Below are positions 18,786 through 27,564 of a DNA stretch of 47,815 bases, in pieces (the stretch's first letter is position 1; each line of letters begins with the position of its first letter). The notes below the pieces were generated by a model that saw only the letters and a program-made list of their open reading frames with translations, had not been told where the DNA came from and did not search any database. Source of the DNA: an uncultured bacterium (GTDB lineage Bacteria; Cyanobacteriota; Vampirovibrionia; Gastranaerophilales; Gastranaerophilaceae). The stretch spans positions 1 to 47,815 of the forward strand of contig CASFPS010000013.1 of the NCBI GenBank assembly GCA_949296355.1, read 5' to 3'. The position numbers and the translations under genes are program-made.

Positions 18786-20558
18786 ATGGAAAAGAACAAC
18801 GAAACATTGCATGTATTAAGACATTCATGCTCACACATCATGGCACAGGCTGTACAAAAGCTGTTTCCGCAGGCAAAGTTAGCTATAGGACCGGCAACTG
18901 ACAGCGGATTTTACTACGATTTTGACCTGACGGACGGGTACGCTTTTACCCACGACGATTTAGCCAAAATCGAAGAAGAGATGAAAAATATCATCAAACA
19001 AAATTTGACGTTTGAAAGATATGAAATACCTGATGTGGACAAACAAATAGCTGAATTTAAAGCGGAAGGCGAGATTTACAAAGCAGAACTTCTTGAAGAG
19101 CATAGAAACGACAATCCGACTTTGTATTTAACAAAAGACAAAGACGGAAATGTTTTATTCAATGACCTTTGTGCAGGACCTCATATTCCGAACACTTCTT
19201 ACATTAAAGGCAACGCAATTAAACTTCTGAAAGTTGCAGGAGCTTACTGGCGCGGAAATGAGAAGAACAAAATGCTTCAGAGAATTTACGCAACCGCATA
19301 CTGGAATAAAGAAGATTTACAAGCTTATCTGACTTTCCTTGAAGAAGCGGAAAAACGTGACCATAGAAAACTCGGCACCCAGCTTGATTTATTCTCCGTA
19401 AGAGAAGAAATCGGAGGCGGGCTTGTATTGTGGCATCCGAATCTTGCAGTAGTCAGAGAACAAATAGAAAACTACTGGAGAGAAGAACATAGAAAAAGAG
19501 GTTATGTAATCGTTAATACTCCTCAAATTGCCAAGTCAAAATTGTGGGAAATATCAGGTCATATGGATCACTACAAAGAAAATATGTTCTTTATCCAGAA
19601 AGAAGAAGATTCTGACGAGCAGTTTGTAGTTAAACCGATGAACTGTCCTTTCCATATATTAATTTATCAGGCAAACAGGTATTCATACCGCTCATTGCCT
19701 TTGAGAATGGCAGAGCTGGGAACGGTTTACAGAAAAGAAAAATCCGGCGCTCTTTCCGGCTTAACCCGTGTTCAAGGGTTCACTCAGGACGATGCGCATA
19801 TTTTCTGCACACCGGAACAGCTTGTAGATGAAATCAACGATATTATTGATTTTGTTGCTGATACAATGAAAATCTTTAATATGGAATTTGAAGTTGAACT
19901 CTCAACCCGTCCGGAAAGCTATGTAGGTGAAATCGAAAACTGGAACAGAGCAGAAGCCGGTTTGAAGGAAGCAATGGACAGGCGCGGTATGAAATACGAC
20001 ATTAACGAAGGTGACGGCGCATTCTACGGACCGAAAATCGACTTTAAAGTTAAAGACGCTATCGGAAGAACATGGCAGTGCGCTACAATCCAGCTTGACT
20101 TTAACCTTCCTGAAAGATTTGATATCAAATATCAGGATAAAGACGGCTCTATGAAAACACCGATTATGCTTCACAGGGTAATCTTCGGTTCAATGGAAAG
20201 ATTCCACGGAATTCTGATTGAACATTATGCCGGCGCATTCCCGACCTGGCTTGCACCGACTCAGGTTGCAATTGTTCCGATTTCTAATGAAAAACACGTT
20301 GATTTTGCCGAGCAGGTTTACAAAAAAATGCGTGCAGCAGGCATAAGAGTAAAACTTGATGACCGCTCTGAATCTATGAATTACAAAATCAGAGAATCTC
20401 TGCAAGACAAGAAAATCCCTTATGTATGTGTAATCGGTGATAAAGAAATCGAATCGAATTCTGTTGCCGTAAGAAAACGCGGCGTCGGACAGGTCGGAAC
20501 AAAATCCGTTGATGAATTTATTGCTGAAATTGAAAAAGAAATCAAAGACAGAGCATAA
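18786..20558 (+). CDS. thrS: Threonyl-tRNA synthetase without TGS domain
   Basis: A class II synthetase of 591 residues that charges tRNA-Thr. It starts directly at the editing domain: HSCSH and CAGPH supply the HxxxH and CxxxH ligands that remove mis-charged Ser. The catalytic zinc ligands are visible as Cys in PMNCPFH, His in DDAHIF and His in LIEHYAG, and the C-terminal anticodon domain is complete. The usual N-terminal TGS domain of about 60 residues is absent. The start has GGAAAGGA upstream; an in-frame ATG at 18744 adds only 14 residues and no TGS. The leader holds two small hairpins that could be regulatory. Confidence 0.95.
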   Translation: MEKNNETLHVLRHSCSHIMAQAVQKLFPQAKLAIGPATDSGFYYDFDLTDGYAFTHDDLAKIEEEMKNIIKQNLTFERYEIPDVDKQIAEFKAEGEIYKAELLEEHRNDNPTLYLTKDKDGNVLFNDLCAGPHIPNTSYIKGNAIKLLKVAGAYWRGNEKNKMLQRIYATAYWNKEDLQAYLTFLEEAEKRDHRKLGTQLDLFSVREEIGGGLVLWHPNLAVVREQIENYWREEHRKRGYVIVNTPQIAKSKLWEISGHMDHYKENMFFIQKEEDSDEQFVVKPMNCPFHILIYQANRYSYRSLPLRMAELGTVYRKEKSGALSGLTRVQGFTQDDAHIFCTPEQLVDEINDIIDFVADTMKIFNMEFEVELSTRPESYVGEIENWNRAEAGLKEAMDRRGMKYDINEGDGAFYGPKIDFKVKDAIGRTWQCATIQLDFNLPERFDIKYQDKDGSMKTPIMLHRVIFGSMERFHGILIEHYAGAFPTWLAPTQVAIVPISNEKHVDFAEQVYKKMRAAGIRVKLDDRSESMNYKIRESLQDKKIPYVCVIGDKEIESNSVAVRKRGVGQVGTKSVDEFIAEIEKEIKDRA

Positions 20559-20582
20559 TTTTACTTGATTTAAAATTATATG

Positions 20583-20609
20583 GCGGCGGCGCATAAAATG
20601 CGCCGCCGC
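20583..20609. terminator. Terminator after thrS
   Basis: A 12-bp perfect GC-rich stem (20583-20594 with 20598-20609) 24 bp past the stop, followed by ATTTATTTCTT. Confidence 0.75.
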
Positions 20610-20666
20610 TATTTATTTCTTAACTTTTCTTTTTGAGGTAAAATTAAAACCGGAGAGAAAAAGATT

Positions 20667-22727
20667 ATGTCAGAAAAAGTTTTAATTTTGGGTTTATCAA
20701 AAAGCGGAATTTCAGCGGCAAAATTTCTTGCCAAAAGGGATTATGATGTATATTTAACGGAATCTAAGGGAGTAAATGAGGTTAGAGAAGAGTACCGCCC
20801 GCAGATTAAAGTGCTTGAAGAGATGGGAGTTAAGGTTGAATGCGGAGGACACAGCGAAGAATTTATTGAAGGCTCTGCTTTTGCGGTTACAAGTCCGGGG
20901 ATTCCGCCGAAATCTGAAATATTTAAAAGGTTAAACGAAAAAAATATAAAAATAATTTCTGAAATTGAACTTGCATATTTGAATACGGATATTCCGTTTA
21001 TTGCAATTACCGGAACTAACGGGAAAACTACCACAACCGCTCTTGTATCGCATATTTTGAGTAAAAAATTTTCCGCTCCTGTTTGCGGAAATATAGGAGT
21101 TCCTCCGACATCTTTGATAGAAGAAAAGCACGATTTTCTTGTGTGTGAAATAAGTTCTTTTCAGGCTCAGATGACAGAAAAGTTTAAGGCAAAATACGCG
21201 TGCTGGACGAATTTTACGCCTGACCATATTGACTGGCATGGCGGATTGGAAAATTATTTCAACGCAAAGGCTAAGATATTTTTGCCGCCGCAGGAGCCTG
21301 AGTTTGCAATTTTGAATGCAAAAGATGAAAAGTTAGTTGAGTTTGCAAAGAAGTGCAAGAATGTAATATTTTTTGATGCGGATGAAAACACCCCCCTACC
21401 CCCTTCGGGTACTTCCCCCGCAAGGGGGGCAGATGATTGCTGCGCTTTCTTAACGCTTAGAAAAGGTGAGTACGCCAATCTGACGCCGGAGGTTTTTGCC
21501 CACCTTGCGGGGGAAATGTCCGGAGGACAAAGGGGGGTAAAAGAAGTAAATCACAGATATTACGCCCCTTACATAAAAGAATTTTCACGTAAAATGCGAA
21601 AAGAAATGACACCGCAGGAAGTTAAATTGTGGCAGTTAATACGTAAAGAAAAACTCGGTGTAAAATTCAGACGCCAATTTGCTATAGATAATAAATATAT
21701 TGCGGATTTTGTTTGTCTTGAAAAACGTATTATTATTGAAATAGACGGAGGGCAGCACTCAGGGAATTTCAATGATGTACAAAGAACATTTTATTTGAAT
21801 AAACAAAATTTCAGAGTAATTAGATTTTGGAATAATGAAATTGATTCTAATATTGAAGGTTGTATTAACTTTTTAAAGCGGGAAATTGACACCCCCCTTT
21901 GTCCTTCGGACATTTCCCCCGCAAGGGGGGCAAACGCTGCCGCCGGAGATTCAGAAGTTAATACCTCGCCTTGTCCTTCGGACATTGCCTACGCTGGGGG
22001 GGCAAATGCCGGCGCCGGAGATTTGGGAATTAACACCCCCCTACGGCACTCCGTGCCACTTCCCCCGCAAGGGGGGCAGATGACCGCCGCGTTATCTGAT
22101 AAAACCTCCGATTCACTATTCACTACTCACTATTCACTAATAAAAAACAACGCTATCTATTATAATGACGAAAAAATAATAGACCTTAAAGACTGTCCGC
22201 TTGTGGGTCATCACAATTACCAGAACATTATGTGCGGGGTGATTATTGCAAAGCTTGCCGGCATGAAAAACGAAGATATAAGAGAACAAATCATGTCTTT
22301 TAAAGCACCGGAGCATCGTCTGGAAAGGGTTAGAGAGTTAAACGGAATAACTTTCTACAACGATTCTAAGGCTACAAATCCTGAAGCATCTATTGTTGCA
22401 ATTGATTCTTTTAACAATCAGGATGTTGCTTTGATTCTCGGAGGAAGAGACAAGAACACGGATTTGACGGAGATGTGCCGGTCAATAAACAAACATATTA
22501 AAACTGTTCTTTTGATTGGCGAAGCAACAGAAAGATTTGAAAAAAATCTGAAAAAAAATGGTTTTAGTAATATAATAAAAGAACGCACCATGGAAGAAGC
22601 TATTGATAAAGCAATCAGCCTAAAGCCTGATGTGGTACTTCTTTCACCGGCATGCGCAAGTTTCGATATGTTCAAGAGTTACGAGGAAAGAGGGGAAGTT
22701 TTCAAGGATTATGTCCTATCAAAATAA
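20667..22727 (+). CDS. murD: MurD ligase with an in-frame DUF559-nuclease insert
   Basis: UDP-MurNAc-L-Ala:D-Glu ligase, an essential cytosolic peptidoglycan enzyme. MurD motifs flank a large insert: GTNGKTTTT (116-124) and TNFTPDHIDWHG before it; GHHNYQN, APEHRLE and YNDSKATNP after it. Total length is 686; removing about residues 241-491 leaves 436, the normal MurD size. The insert falls in the surface-loop region between FFDADE and the strand NNAIYYNDEK, near the end of the central domain. It encodes repeat-derived Pro/Gly-rich segments around a DUF559 domain with residues Asp347, Glu358, Asp360 and GGQH. No stop or frameshift interrupts it, and no intein splice motifs are seen. It is the first gene of murD-ftsW-murG. 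Confidence 0.93.
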   Translation: MSEKVLILGLSKSGISAAKFLAKRDYDVYLTESKGVNEVREEYRPQIKVLEEMGVKVECGGHSEEFIEGSAFAVTSPGIPPKSEIFKRLNEKNIKIISEIELAYLNTDIPFIAITGTNGKTTTTALVSHILSKKFSAPVCGNIGVPPTSLIEEKHDFLVCEISSFQAQMTEKFKAKYACWTNFTPDHIDWHGGLENYFNAKAKIFLPPQEPEFAILNAKDEKLVEFAKKCKNVIFFDADENTPLPPSGTSPARGADDCCAFLTLRKGEYANLTPEVFAHLAGEMSGGQRGVKEVNHRYYAPYIKEFSRKMRKEMTPQEVKLWQLIRKEKLGVKFRRQFAIDNKYIADFVCLEKRIIIEIDGGQHSGNFNDVQRTFYLNKQNFRVIRFWNNEIDSNIEGCINFLKREIDTPLCPSDISPARGANAAAGDSEVNTSPCPSDIAYAGGANAGAGDLGINTPLRHSVPLPPQGGQMTAALSDKTSDSLFTTHYSLIKNNAIYYNDEKIIDLKDCPLVGHHNYQNIMCGVIIAKLAGMKNEDIREQIMSFKAPEHRLERVRELNGITFYNDSKATNPEASIVAIDSFNNQDVALILGGRDKNTDLTEMCRSINKHIKTVLLIGEATERFEKNLKKNGFSNIIKERTMEEAIDKAISLKPDVVLLSPACASFDMFKSYEERGEVFKDYVLSK
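21387..22140 (+). mobile_element. Composite repeat/DUF559 element inserted in murD
   Basis: About 750 bp, in order: a forward GC-rich module (CCCCCTACCCCC...GCAAGGGGGGCAG, about 21388-21430); an inverted module (21497-21538); the DUF559 frame; three forward modules (about 21891-21935, 21965-22005 and 22034-22080); and a heptad array (22110-22139). The inner pair 21497-21538 and 21891-21932 are inverted copies with only a few mismatches. Length keeps the murD frame. Later insertion of single modules into an older element would explain the stacking. Confidence 0.8.
21594..21890 (+). CDS. DUF559 (Vsr-like PD-(D/E)XK) domain within murD
   Basis: An internal segment in the murD frame matching DUF559/endonuclease-domain proteins: YAPYIKEFSRKMRKEMTPQEVKLW, then FRRQFAIDNKYIADFVC, IIIEIDGGQH and FRVIRFWNNEI. 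The family shares the restriction-endonuclease-like fold of Vsr; Asp, Glu-x-Asp and Gln-His positions are intact. It could be read only as part of MurD or from the internal ATG at 21594, which lacks a clear ribosome site. The domain appears undecayed. Confidence 0.75.
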
Positions 22728-23862
22728 CAACAATCCTGATAAATTGAGTTCGCAGAACATGCAGTCAGACAGACCGCTCTTTGTTGCTGTAATTTTTCTT
22801 GTTGTTATCGGATTGATGGCAATATTCTCCGCAAGTGCGCCAAAATGTATTGATATGGGCTTGAATCCGGCGAGATTTCTGATTCAGCAAATCTTTGGAG
22901 TGGTTGTGGGGCTTATTGGTATGAGGTTTCTGGCAAACTTTCATTACAAAAAGCTTATGACTTACACCCTTCCGTTTGCAGTATTTGTAATCATAATGCT
23001 TGTTATGGTAAAAGTTGCCGGAACAACTGTTAACGGCGCACAGAGATGGATTAATATAGGACCTTTGAGCCTGCAGCCTTCAGAGTTTGCAAAACCTGCA
23101 GTTGTAATGCTTCTTGCGGGAGTTTTTTATAAAGATACAAATCTGTTTGATAATAATAAAATTGTTACGGCGTTTATTCCTATACTTATTATGGTAGGCT
23201 TAATTTTTACCCAGCCGAACTTAAGTATGGTGCTCCTTCTGCTTGCGGCATCAGTTGCAATTTATATTTGTGCAGGCGGCTCAATACAGCTTATCATCGG
23301 CTCTATGTGTGCATTCATACCTCTTTTGCTTTTAAAAGGTTTAAAAGGATATCAATCTTCAAGAATAACAACCTGGCTTCATCCGGAGGCAGATCCGCTC
23401 GGGGCAGGGTATAATATTATACAATCTCTTGTTGCTTTCGCCTCCGGAGGACTTTACGGAGTCGGTTACGGAAGCTCAAAACAAAAGCTTGCCTGGCTTC
23501 CTGAGGCTCATACAGATTTTATTTACGCTGTAATCGGTGAAGAACACGGATTTATCGGCTGCCTGCTGATTATTTGTTTGTTCTGGACAATTTTGCAAAG
23601 AGGATTTTTGATTGCGACAAAATGTCAGGATATGTACGGAAAATTACTGGCTCTCGGGTTAACATTTTCTATATGTTTTCAGGGATTTTTAAATATGTGG
23701 GTTGCAAGTTCATTTGTTCCCGCAACAGGTGTTCCTATGCCGTTTATAAGCTATGGCGGCTCTTCCGTTATGGTTTCTTTATGGATGGTCGGAATTATTT
23801 TAAATATTTCAAAAGATAATGTAAAAAGGGTAAGGTTTGGTAATGTCAGAAGTATACAATAG
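22711..23862 (+). CDS. ftsW: FtsW/RodA-family peptidoglycan glycosyltransferase (FtsW)
   Basis: A SEDS-family inner-membrane enzyme of 383 residues that polymerises lipid II, here most likely the division-specific FtsW because it lies between murD and murG. About ten membrane segments are visible. Family motifs: INIGPLSLQPSEFAKP, the catalytic-region loop after QPNLSMVLLL, HTDFIYAVIGEEHGF and PATGVPMPFISYGGSS. The start chosen is the ATG at 22711 with AAGGA upstream; it overlaps the murD end by 17 bp, suggesting coupled translation. Confidence 0.95.
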   Translation: MSYQNNNNPDKLSSQNMQSDRPLFVAVIFLVVIGLMAIFSASAPKCIDMGLNPARFLIQQIFGVVVGLIGMRFLANFHYKKLMTYTLPFAVFVIIMLVMVKVAGTTVNGAQRWINIGPLSLQPSEFAKPAVVMLLAGVFYKDTNLFDNNKIVTAFIPILIMVGLIFTQPNLSMVLLLLAASVAIYICAGGSIQLIIGSMCAFIPLLLLKGLKGYQSSRITTWLHPEADPLGAGYNIIQSLVAFASGGLYGVGYGSSKQKLAWLPEAHTDFIYAVIGEEHGFIGCLLIICLFWTILQRGFLIATKCQDMYGKLLALGLTFSICFQGFLNMWVASSFVPATGVPMPFISYGGSSVMVSLWMVGIILNISKDNVKRVRFGNVRSIQ

Positions 23863-24961
23863 CGTTTATTTTGTAACCGGCGGAGGTACCGGAGGACACA
23901 TTTATCCCGCACTTGCCGTTGCGGATGAACTTGCTGCGGGCGGTTCAAAGGTTTATTATGTGGGCAATAAGCGGAACATGGAATTTGAACTTGCAGCAAA
24001 AAAAGGTTACAAGTTTCTTCATGTAAGCATAAAAGGAATGCCGAGAGGATTGAACCCTAAATTCTTTATCTGGGGAATCAAGCTTGTTAAGGCTATTTTG
24101 CGCTCCGTAAGGTATCTAAAAAAATACAAACCGGACGCTGTATTTGCAACCGGCGGATACGTTTCTGCTCCGATGATTTTTGCCTGCATTATTACCAAAA
24201 CGCCTTATATGATGCACGATTGCGACGCCATGCCGGGACTTGTGACAAAAAAACTTTCAAAAAGGGCAAAGTATGTAACTCTTGCGTTTGAAAAAGCAAA
24301 AAGATACATCCCGAACAAGCATACTGTTGTTACAGGAAATCCTATAAGAGACGATTTTGCAACAATGACAAGACCGGAGGCTGCCGCGAATAACGGATTA
24401 AATCCTAATAAGCTGACACTTTGCATTATGGGCGGCTCTCAAGGCGCAAAATCAATTAACAATACTGCTATAGAACTTTTAAAAGAATTTGTGCAGGAGC
24501 GGAATATTCAGGTAATTTTCCAGACCGGAAAAAAGAATTATGACGATGTAATTGAACGCGTAAGACAGATTTATCCGGCATTTGAACAGGATAAAAACCT
24601 TATTATAAAACCTTATTTTATGGATATGATATCAGTTTTGAAAGCGAGTGACATTGTTGTCTCCCGCGCCGGGTCTTTAAGTATTTCAGAGATTTGCGCT
24701 TCCGGAGCCGCGCCGGTTTTGATACCTTATCCTTATGCGGCTGCAAATCATCAGAGAATAAACGCCAAATATTTACTTGAAATGGGCGCCTGCATTTATA
24801 TAGAAGATAAAGAACTTGATCCGAATAAGCTTAGAGAAGCGGTTGTAAGTCTTATAGAAAATCCGGTCAAGATGAATTACATCAAGCAGAATTCTTCTCA
24901 TCTTGCAAAACTTGATGCCACAAAAAACATAGTAGAATTACTGCAAAGTATTAAAAAATAA
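23843..24961 (+). CDS. murG: MurG N-acetylglucosaminyltransferase
   Basis: Adds GlcNAc to lipid I to form lipid II on the inner face of the membrane; family GT28. The 372-residue protein has the N-terminal glycine loop TGGGTGGHIYPALA, a second G-loop MGGSQGAKSIN near 190-200 and the donor-site region VVSRAGSLSISEICA followed by PYPYAAANHQ. The start ATG at 23843 overlaps ftsW by 20 bp; an upstream TTG at 23837 is less likely. It is the last gene of the cluster and is followed by a terminator. Confidence 0.96.
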   Translation: MSEVYNSVYFVTGGGTGGHIYPALAVADELAAGGSKVYYVGNKRNMEFELAAKKGYKFLHVSIKGMPRGLNPKFFIWGIKLVKAILRSVRYLKKYKPDAVFATGGYVSAPMIFACIITKTPYMMHDCDAMPGLVTKKLSKRAKYVTLAFEKAKRYIPNKHTVVTGNPIRDDFATMTRPEAAANNGLNPNKLTLCIMGGSQGAKSINNTAIELLKEFVQERNIQVIFQTGKKNYDDVIERVRQIYPAFEQDKNLIIKPYFMDMISVLKASDIVVSRAGSLSISEICASGAAPVLIPYPYAAANHQRINAKYLLEMGACIYIEDKELDPNKLREAVVSLIENPVKMNYIKQNSSHLAKLDATKNIVELLQSIKK

Positions 24962-24992
24962 GGCTTGCCATATAACAGGCAGAATAACTTTT

Positions 24993-25028
24993 AACCCCCT
25001 GATAAAAAGTTTTTTTCAGGGGGTTTTC
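24993..25028 (+). terminator. Terminator of the murD-ftsW-murG operon
   Basis: A 10-bp stem (24993-25002 with 25016-25025) followed by TTTT lies 32 bp after the murG stop. Confidence 0.85.
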
Positions 25029-25089
25029 TCATCAAATTTCAATTTTATCTTTATCATGTATAATTTATAAGAGAAACGGAGAAATATAA

Positions 25090-27078
25090 ATGAGTAAATA
25101 TTTATTGGAAGTCGGTGTTGAGGAATTGCCTTATAAATTTATACCTATGGCAATTGCGCAATTAGAAAACGGATTTAAAACTTTTTTGGATGATAACAAA
25201 GTAAAATTTGATAAGATTAAAGTCATGGCAACGCCAAGGCGTCTGGCTGTCATTGTTGACGGGTTATCTTCTTCCCAGCCGGATGTGGAAAAAGTTGTTA
25301 AAGGTCCTATTGCAAAAGCTGCATTTGATGAGAACAATAAACCTACAAAAGCAGCAGAAGGGTTTGCAAACAAAAACGGCGTCGGGATTAATGACCTTTA
25401 TGTAGAAGATAATTATGTATATGCAAAAATCTTTATCAAAGGTAAAAACACAAAAGATTTGCTCCAGGAAAATGTTCCTTCAATATTTTCAAAACTTCAA
25501 GGACCGCATTTTATGAGATGGGGAAATAATGATGTTAAATTTTCACGTCCGATTAGATGGGTTCTTTCGCTCCTTGACGGTGAAGAAGTCAAAGTCAGAA
25601 TTATTGATAAAGACTCTTCCAATACTACAAACGGGCACAGATTCTCTAAACAGAATATTGTAATCAATAATCCTGATGAATATGCAGATAAATTAAGAGA
25701 TGCAAAAGTTATAGTCGATCAGGAAGAAAGAAAAGAGCGTATTTTAGAATTAACTAAAAAAGAAGCAGATAAATTGAATGCAATTACTAAGATTTCCGAC
25801 GACTTACTGGAAGAAGTAACTTTTCTCTGCGAATGGCCGGTTGCTGTAGTATGTAATTTTGATGAAGCTTTTCTTACAATTCCGCAAGAAGTTGCGGTTA
25901 CGGTTATGGAAACTCATCAGAGATATTTTGCGCTCTACACTAAAGAAGGTAAATTAATAAACAAATTTGTTACTATTACAAACTATGTAGGTGATGAGTT
26001 TGAAAACATTAAAGCCGGTAACTTGAGAGTAATCAAGGCAAGGCTGGATGATGCGGTATTTTTCTTTAAAGAAGATACTAAAAAACCTCTTGAATCTTAT
26101 GTCGAAAACTTAAAAGGCATGACTTTCCAGAAAGGAATGGGCTCTGTTTATGATAAAACTCAAAGAATAATTAAGCTTTCCGAAAAGATTTCATCAGAGC
26201 TTGGAGTAAACAAGACTTCAATCAAGAGAACGGCAGAGCTTTGCAAAGCTGATTTAGCAACAAACCTTGTATTTGAATTTACGGAGCTTCAAGGATTCAT
26301 CGGGGCTGATTATGCAAGAGTATCCGGAGAATCCTCAGAAATAGCAGAAGGTATTAAAGAACATTATTTCCCGCTTAATGCCGACAGCGAAACCGCAAAA
26401 TCAATCGAAGGTCAGATTGTAGGTATTGCAGATAAAATCGATACAATTTGTGCAGTATTTGTATCCGGTAAAAAACCAACCGGCTCTTCCGACCCGCTGG
26501 GCGTAAGACGTGCAGCTTTAGGTATTATTAAAACAATTCTTGAGCATAACTTAAAACTTGATATCTCAAAATTGATTGATGAAACATTAGAACTTCTTCC
26601 TATGAAGGCTGATGTTAAAAAAGACGTGGAAGAGTTTTTTGTTCAAAGATTGATTATTTTTATGAATAACGATTACTCAAAAAATATTCTGGAAGCCTGC
26701 TCAACAAATAACCCTTGCAAAGATTTCTGCGATTATTCAGAAAGAGTAAAAGCTGTTTCATCAGGTGTTGATGAAAAACTTGTTGAAAACGCAAACAGGG
26801 TTCTGCGCATCTTAAAAGAAGATGCAGGTGAAATTAAGCCGGAACTCTTTGTACTTGATGCAGAAAAGGATTTATACAAGGCAATTGAAGGCGTAAAATT
26901 TGACGGTGATTACAAAAAATATCTCAAAGAATTAACAGACATAAATCCTGTTGTTACAAAATTCTTTGACGATGTTCTTGTTATGGACAAAGACGAAAAA
27001 ATTAAAAATAACAGGCTTGCACTATTGAAGAGTTTGAAAAATAAGTATATAATACTAACAGATTTCTCAAGATTGTAA
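25090..27078 (+). CDS. glyS: Glycyl-tRNA synthetase beta subunit
   Basis: The large subunit of the bacterial tetrameric (alpha2beta2) glycyl-tRNA synthetase; 662 residues. Typical landmarks: LLEVGVEELPYKFIP at the start, ATPRRLAV, then FSRPIRWVLSL, MPTHQRYF-like METHQRYFALY, and GSSDPLGVRRAALGI. The beta subunit carries tRNA-binding and HD-like domains; the alpha subunit GlyQ, which is catalytic, is not in the window. An AAACGGAG site precedes the ATG. Length is slightly below the usual 690. Confidence 0.95.
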   Translation: MSKYLLEVGVEELPYKFIPMAIAQLENGFKTFLDDNKVKFDKIKVMATPRRLAVIVDGLSSSQPDVEKVVKGPIAKAAFDENNKPTKAAEGFANKNGVGINDLYVEDNYVYAKIFIKGKNTKDLLQENVPSIFSKLQGPHFMRWGNNDVKFSRPIRWVLSLLDGEEVKVRIIDKDSSNTTNGHRFSKQNIVINNPDEYADKLRDAKVIVDQEERKERILELTKKEADKLNAITKISDDLLEEVTFLCEWPVAVVCNFDEAFLTIPQEVAVTVMETHQRYFALYTKEGKLINKFVTITNYVGDEFENIKAGNLRVIKARLDDAVFFFKEDTKKPLESYVENLKGMTFQKGMGSVYDKTQRIIKLSEKISSELGVNKTSIKRTAELCKADLATNLVFEFTELQGFIGADYARVSGESSEIAEGIKEHYFPLNADSETAKSIEGQIVGIADKIDTICAVFVSGKKPTGSSDPLGVRRAALGIIKTILEHNLKLDISKLIDETLELLPMKADVKKDVEEFFVQRLIIFMNNDYSKNILEACSTNNPCKDFCDYSERVKAVSSGVDEKLVENANRVLRILKEDAGEIKPELFVLDAEKDLYKAIEGVKFDGDYKKYLKELTDINPVVTKFFDDVLVMDKDEKIKNNRLALLKSLKNKYIILTDFSRL

Positions 27079-27172
27079 AAATTTGTAACAAGTTCCGTAA
27101 AAACAGTCAATTTTTATCTTGAGGAGACTTTATAAAAGTACAAGTGAAGGTAGTAAAAACAAAGAGGTCGTT

Positions 27173-27469
27173 ATGTTCAACCTGAAATTTTTAAAGTCAC
27201 TGAAACAAGCATTAGATACAAAAGCAAACTTATTAACATTCTCTAGCGGTCAAAGGCAGATGAATGAGAGTTATATAGAGTCATTGTCAAGCAATGAACT
27301 AAAAATAAAAGCTGACGAACAGAGGCTGGAAGCAATGGTCAGACAACAATTAAAAGAAGAGTTTCCTAATATTGAAAAGAGTTCTTCTTACGACTTACTG
27401 GTTGACGCTGTCATCCACAATTACAAGTCAAAACAGCTTCAAGCCACCGATGATGCCGTGATTGAATAA
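27173..27469 (+). CDS. Small hypothetical protein, mostly helical
   Basis: A 99-residue protein I do not recognise. It begins MFNLKFLKSLKQAL and is predicted mainly helical and charged, with no signal peptide and no cysteines. The start is set by an AGAGG site 6 nt upstream; a frame extending to 27119 has no such site. A terminator 28 bp downstream and the preceding glyS gene suggest it is the last gene of that transcript or a short unit of its own. Confidence 0.65.
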   Translation: MFNLKFLKSLKQALDTKANLLTFSSGQRQMNESYIESLSSNELKIKADEQRLEAMVRQQLKEEFPNIEKSSSYDLLVDAVIHNYKSKQLQATDDAVIE

Positions 27470-27497
27470 AAGAGCATCACAAATTAAAAAAATAATC

Positions 27498-27527
27498 AAA
27501 CCGCCCTCTTTTAGAGAGCGGTTTTTA
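27498..27527 (+). terminator. Terminator after the small helical protein gene
   Basis: An AAACCGC...GCGGTTTTT hairpin with inner CTCT/AGAG pairing ends in five T. Confidence 0.8.
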
Positions 27528-27564
27528 AGTTCTTACCATCAATCCTGTGCAAAGGAATTTAATA

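Noticed and set aside
21387..22140. Intein or group I/II intron in murD
   Set aside because: No Cys/Ser/Thr splice-junction pattern, no intein blocks and no intron core were seen; the frame runs straight through.
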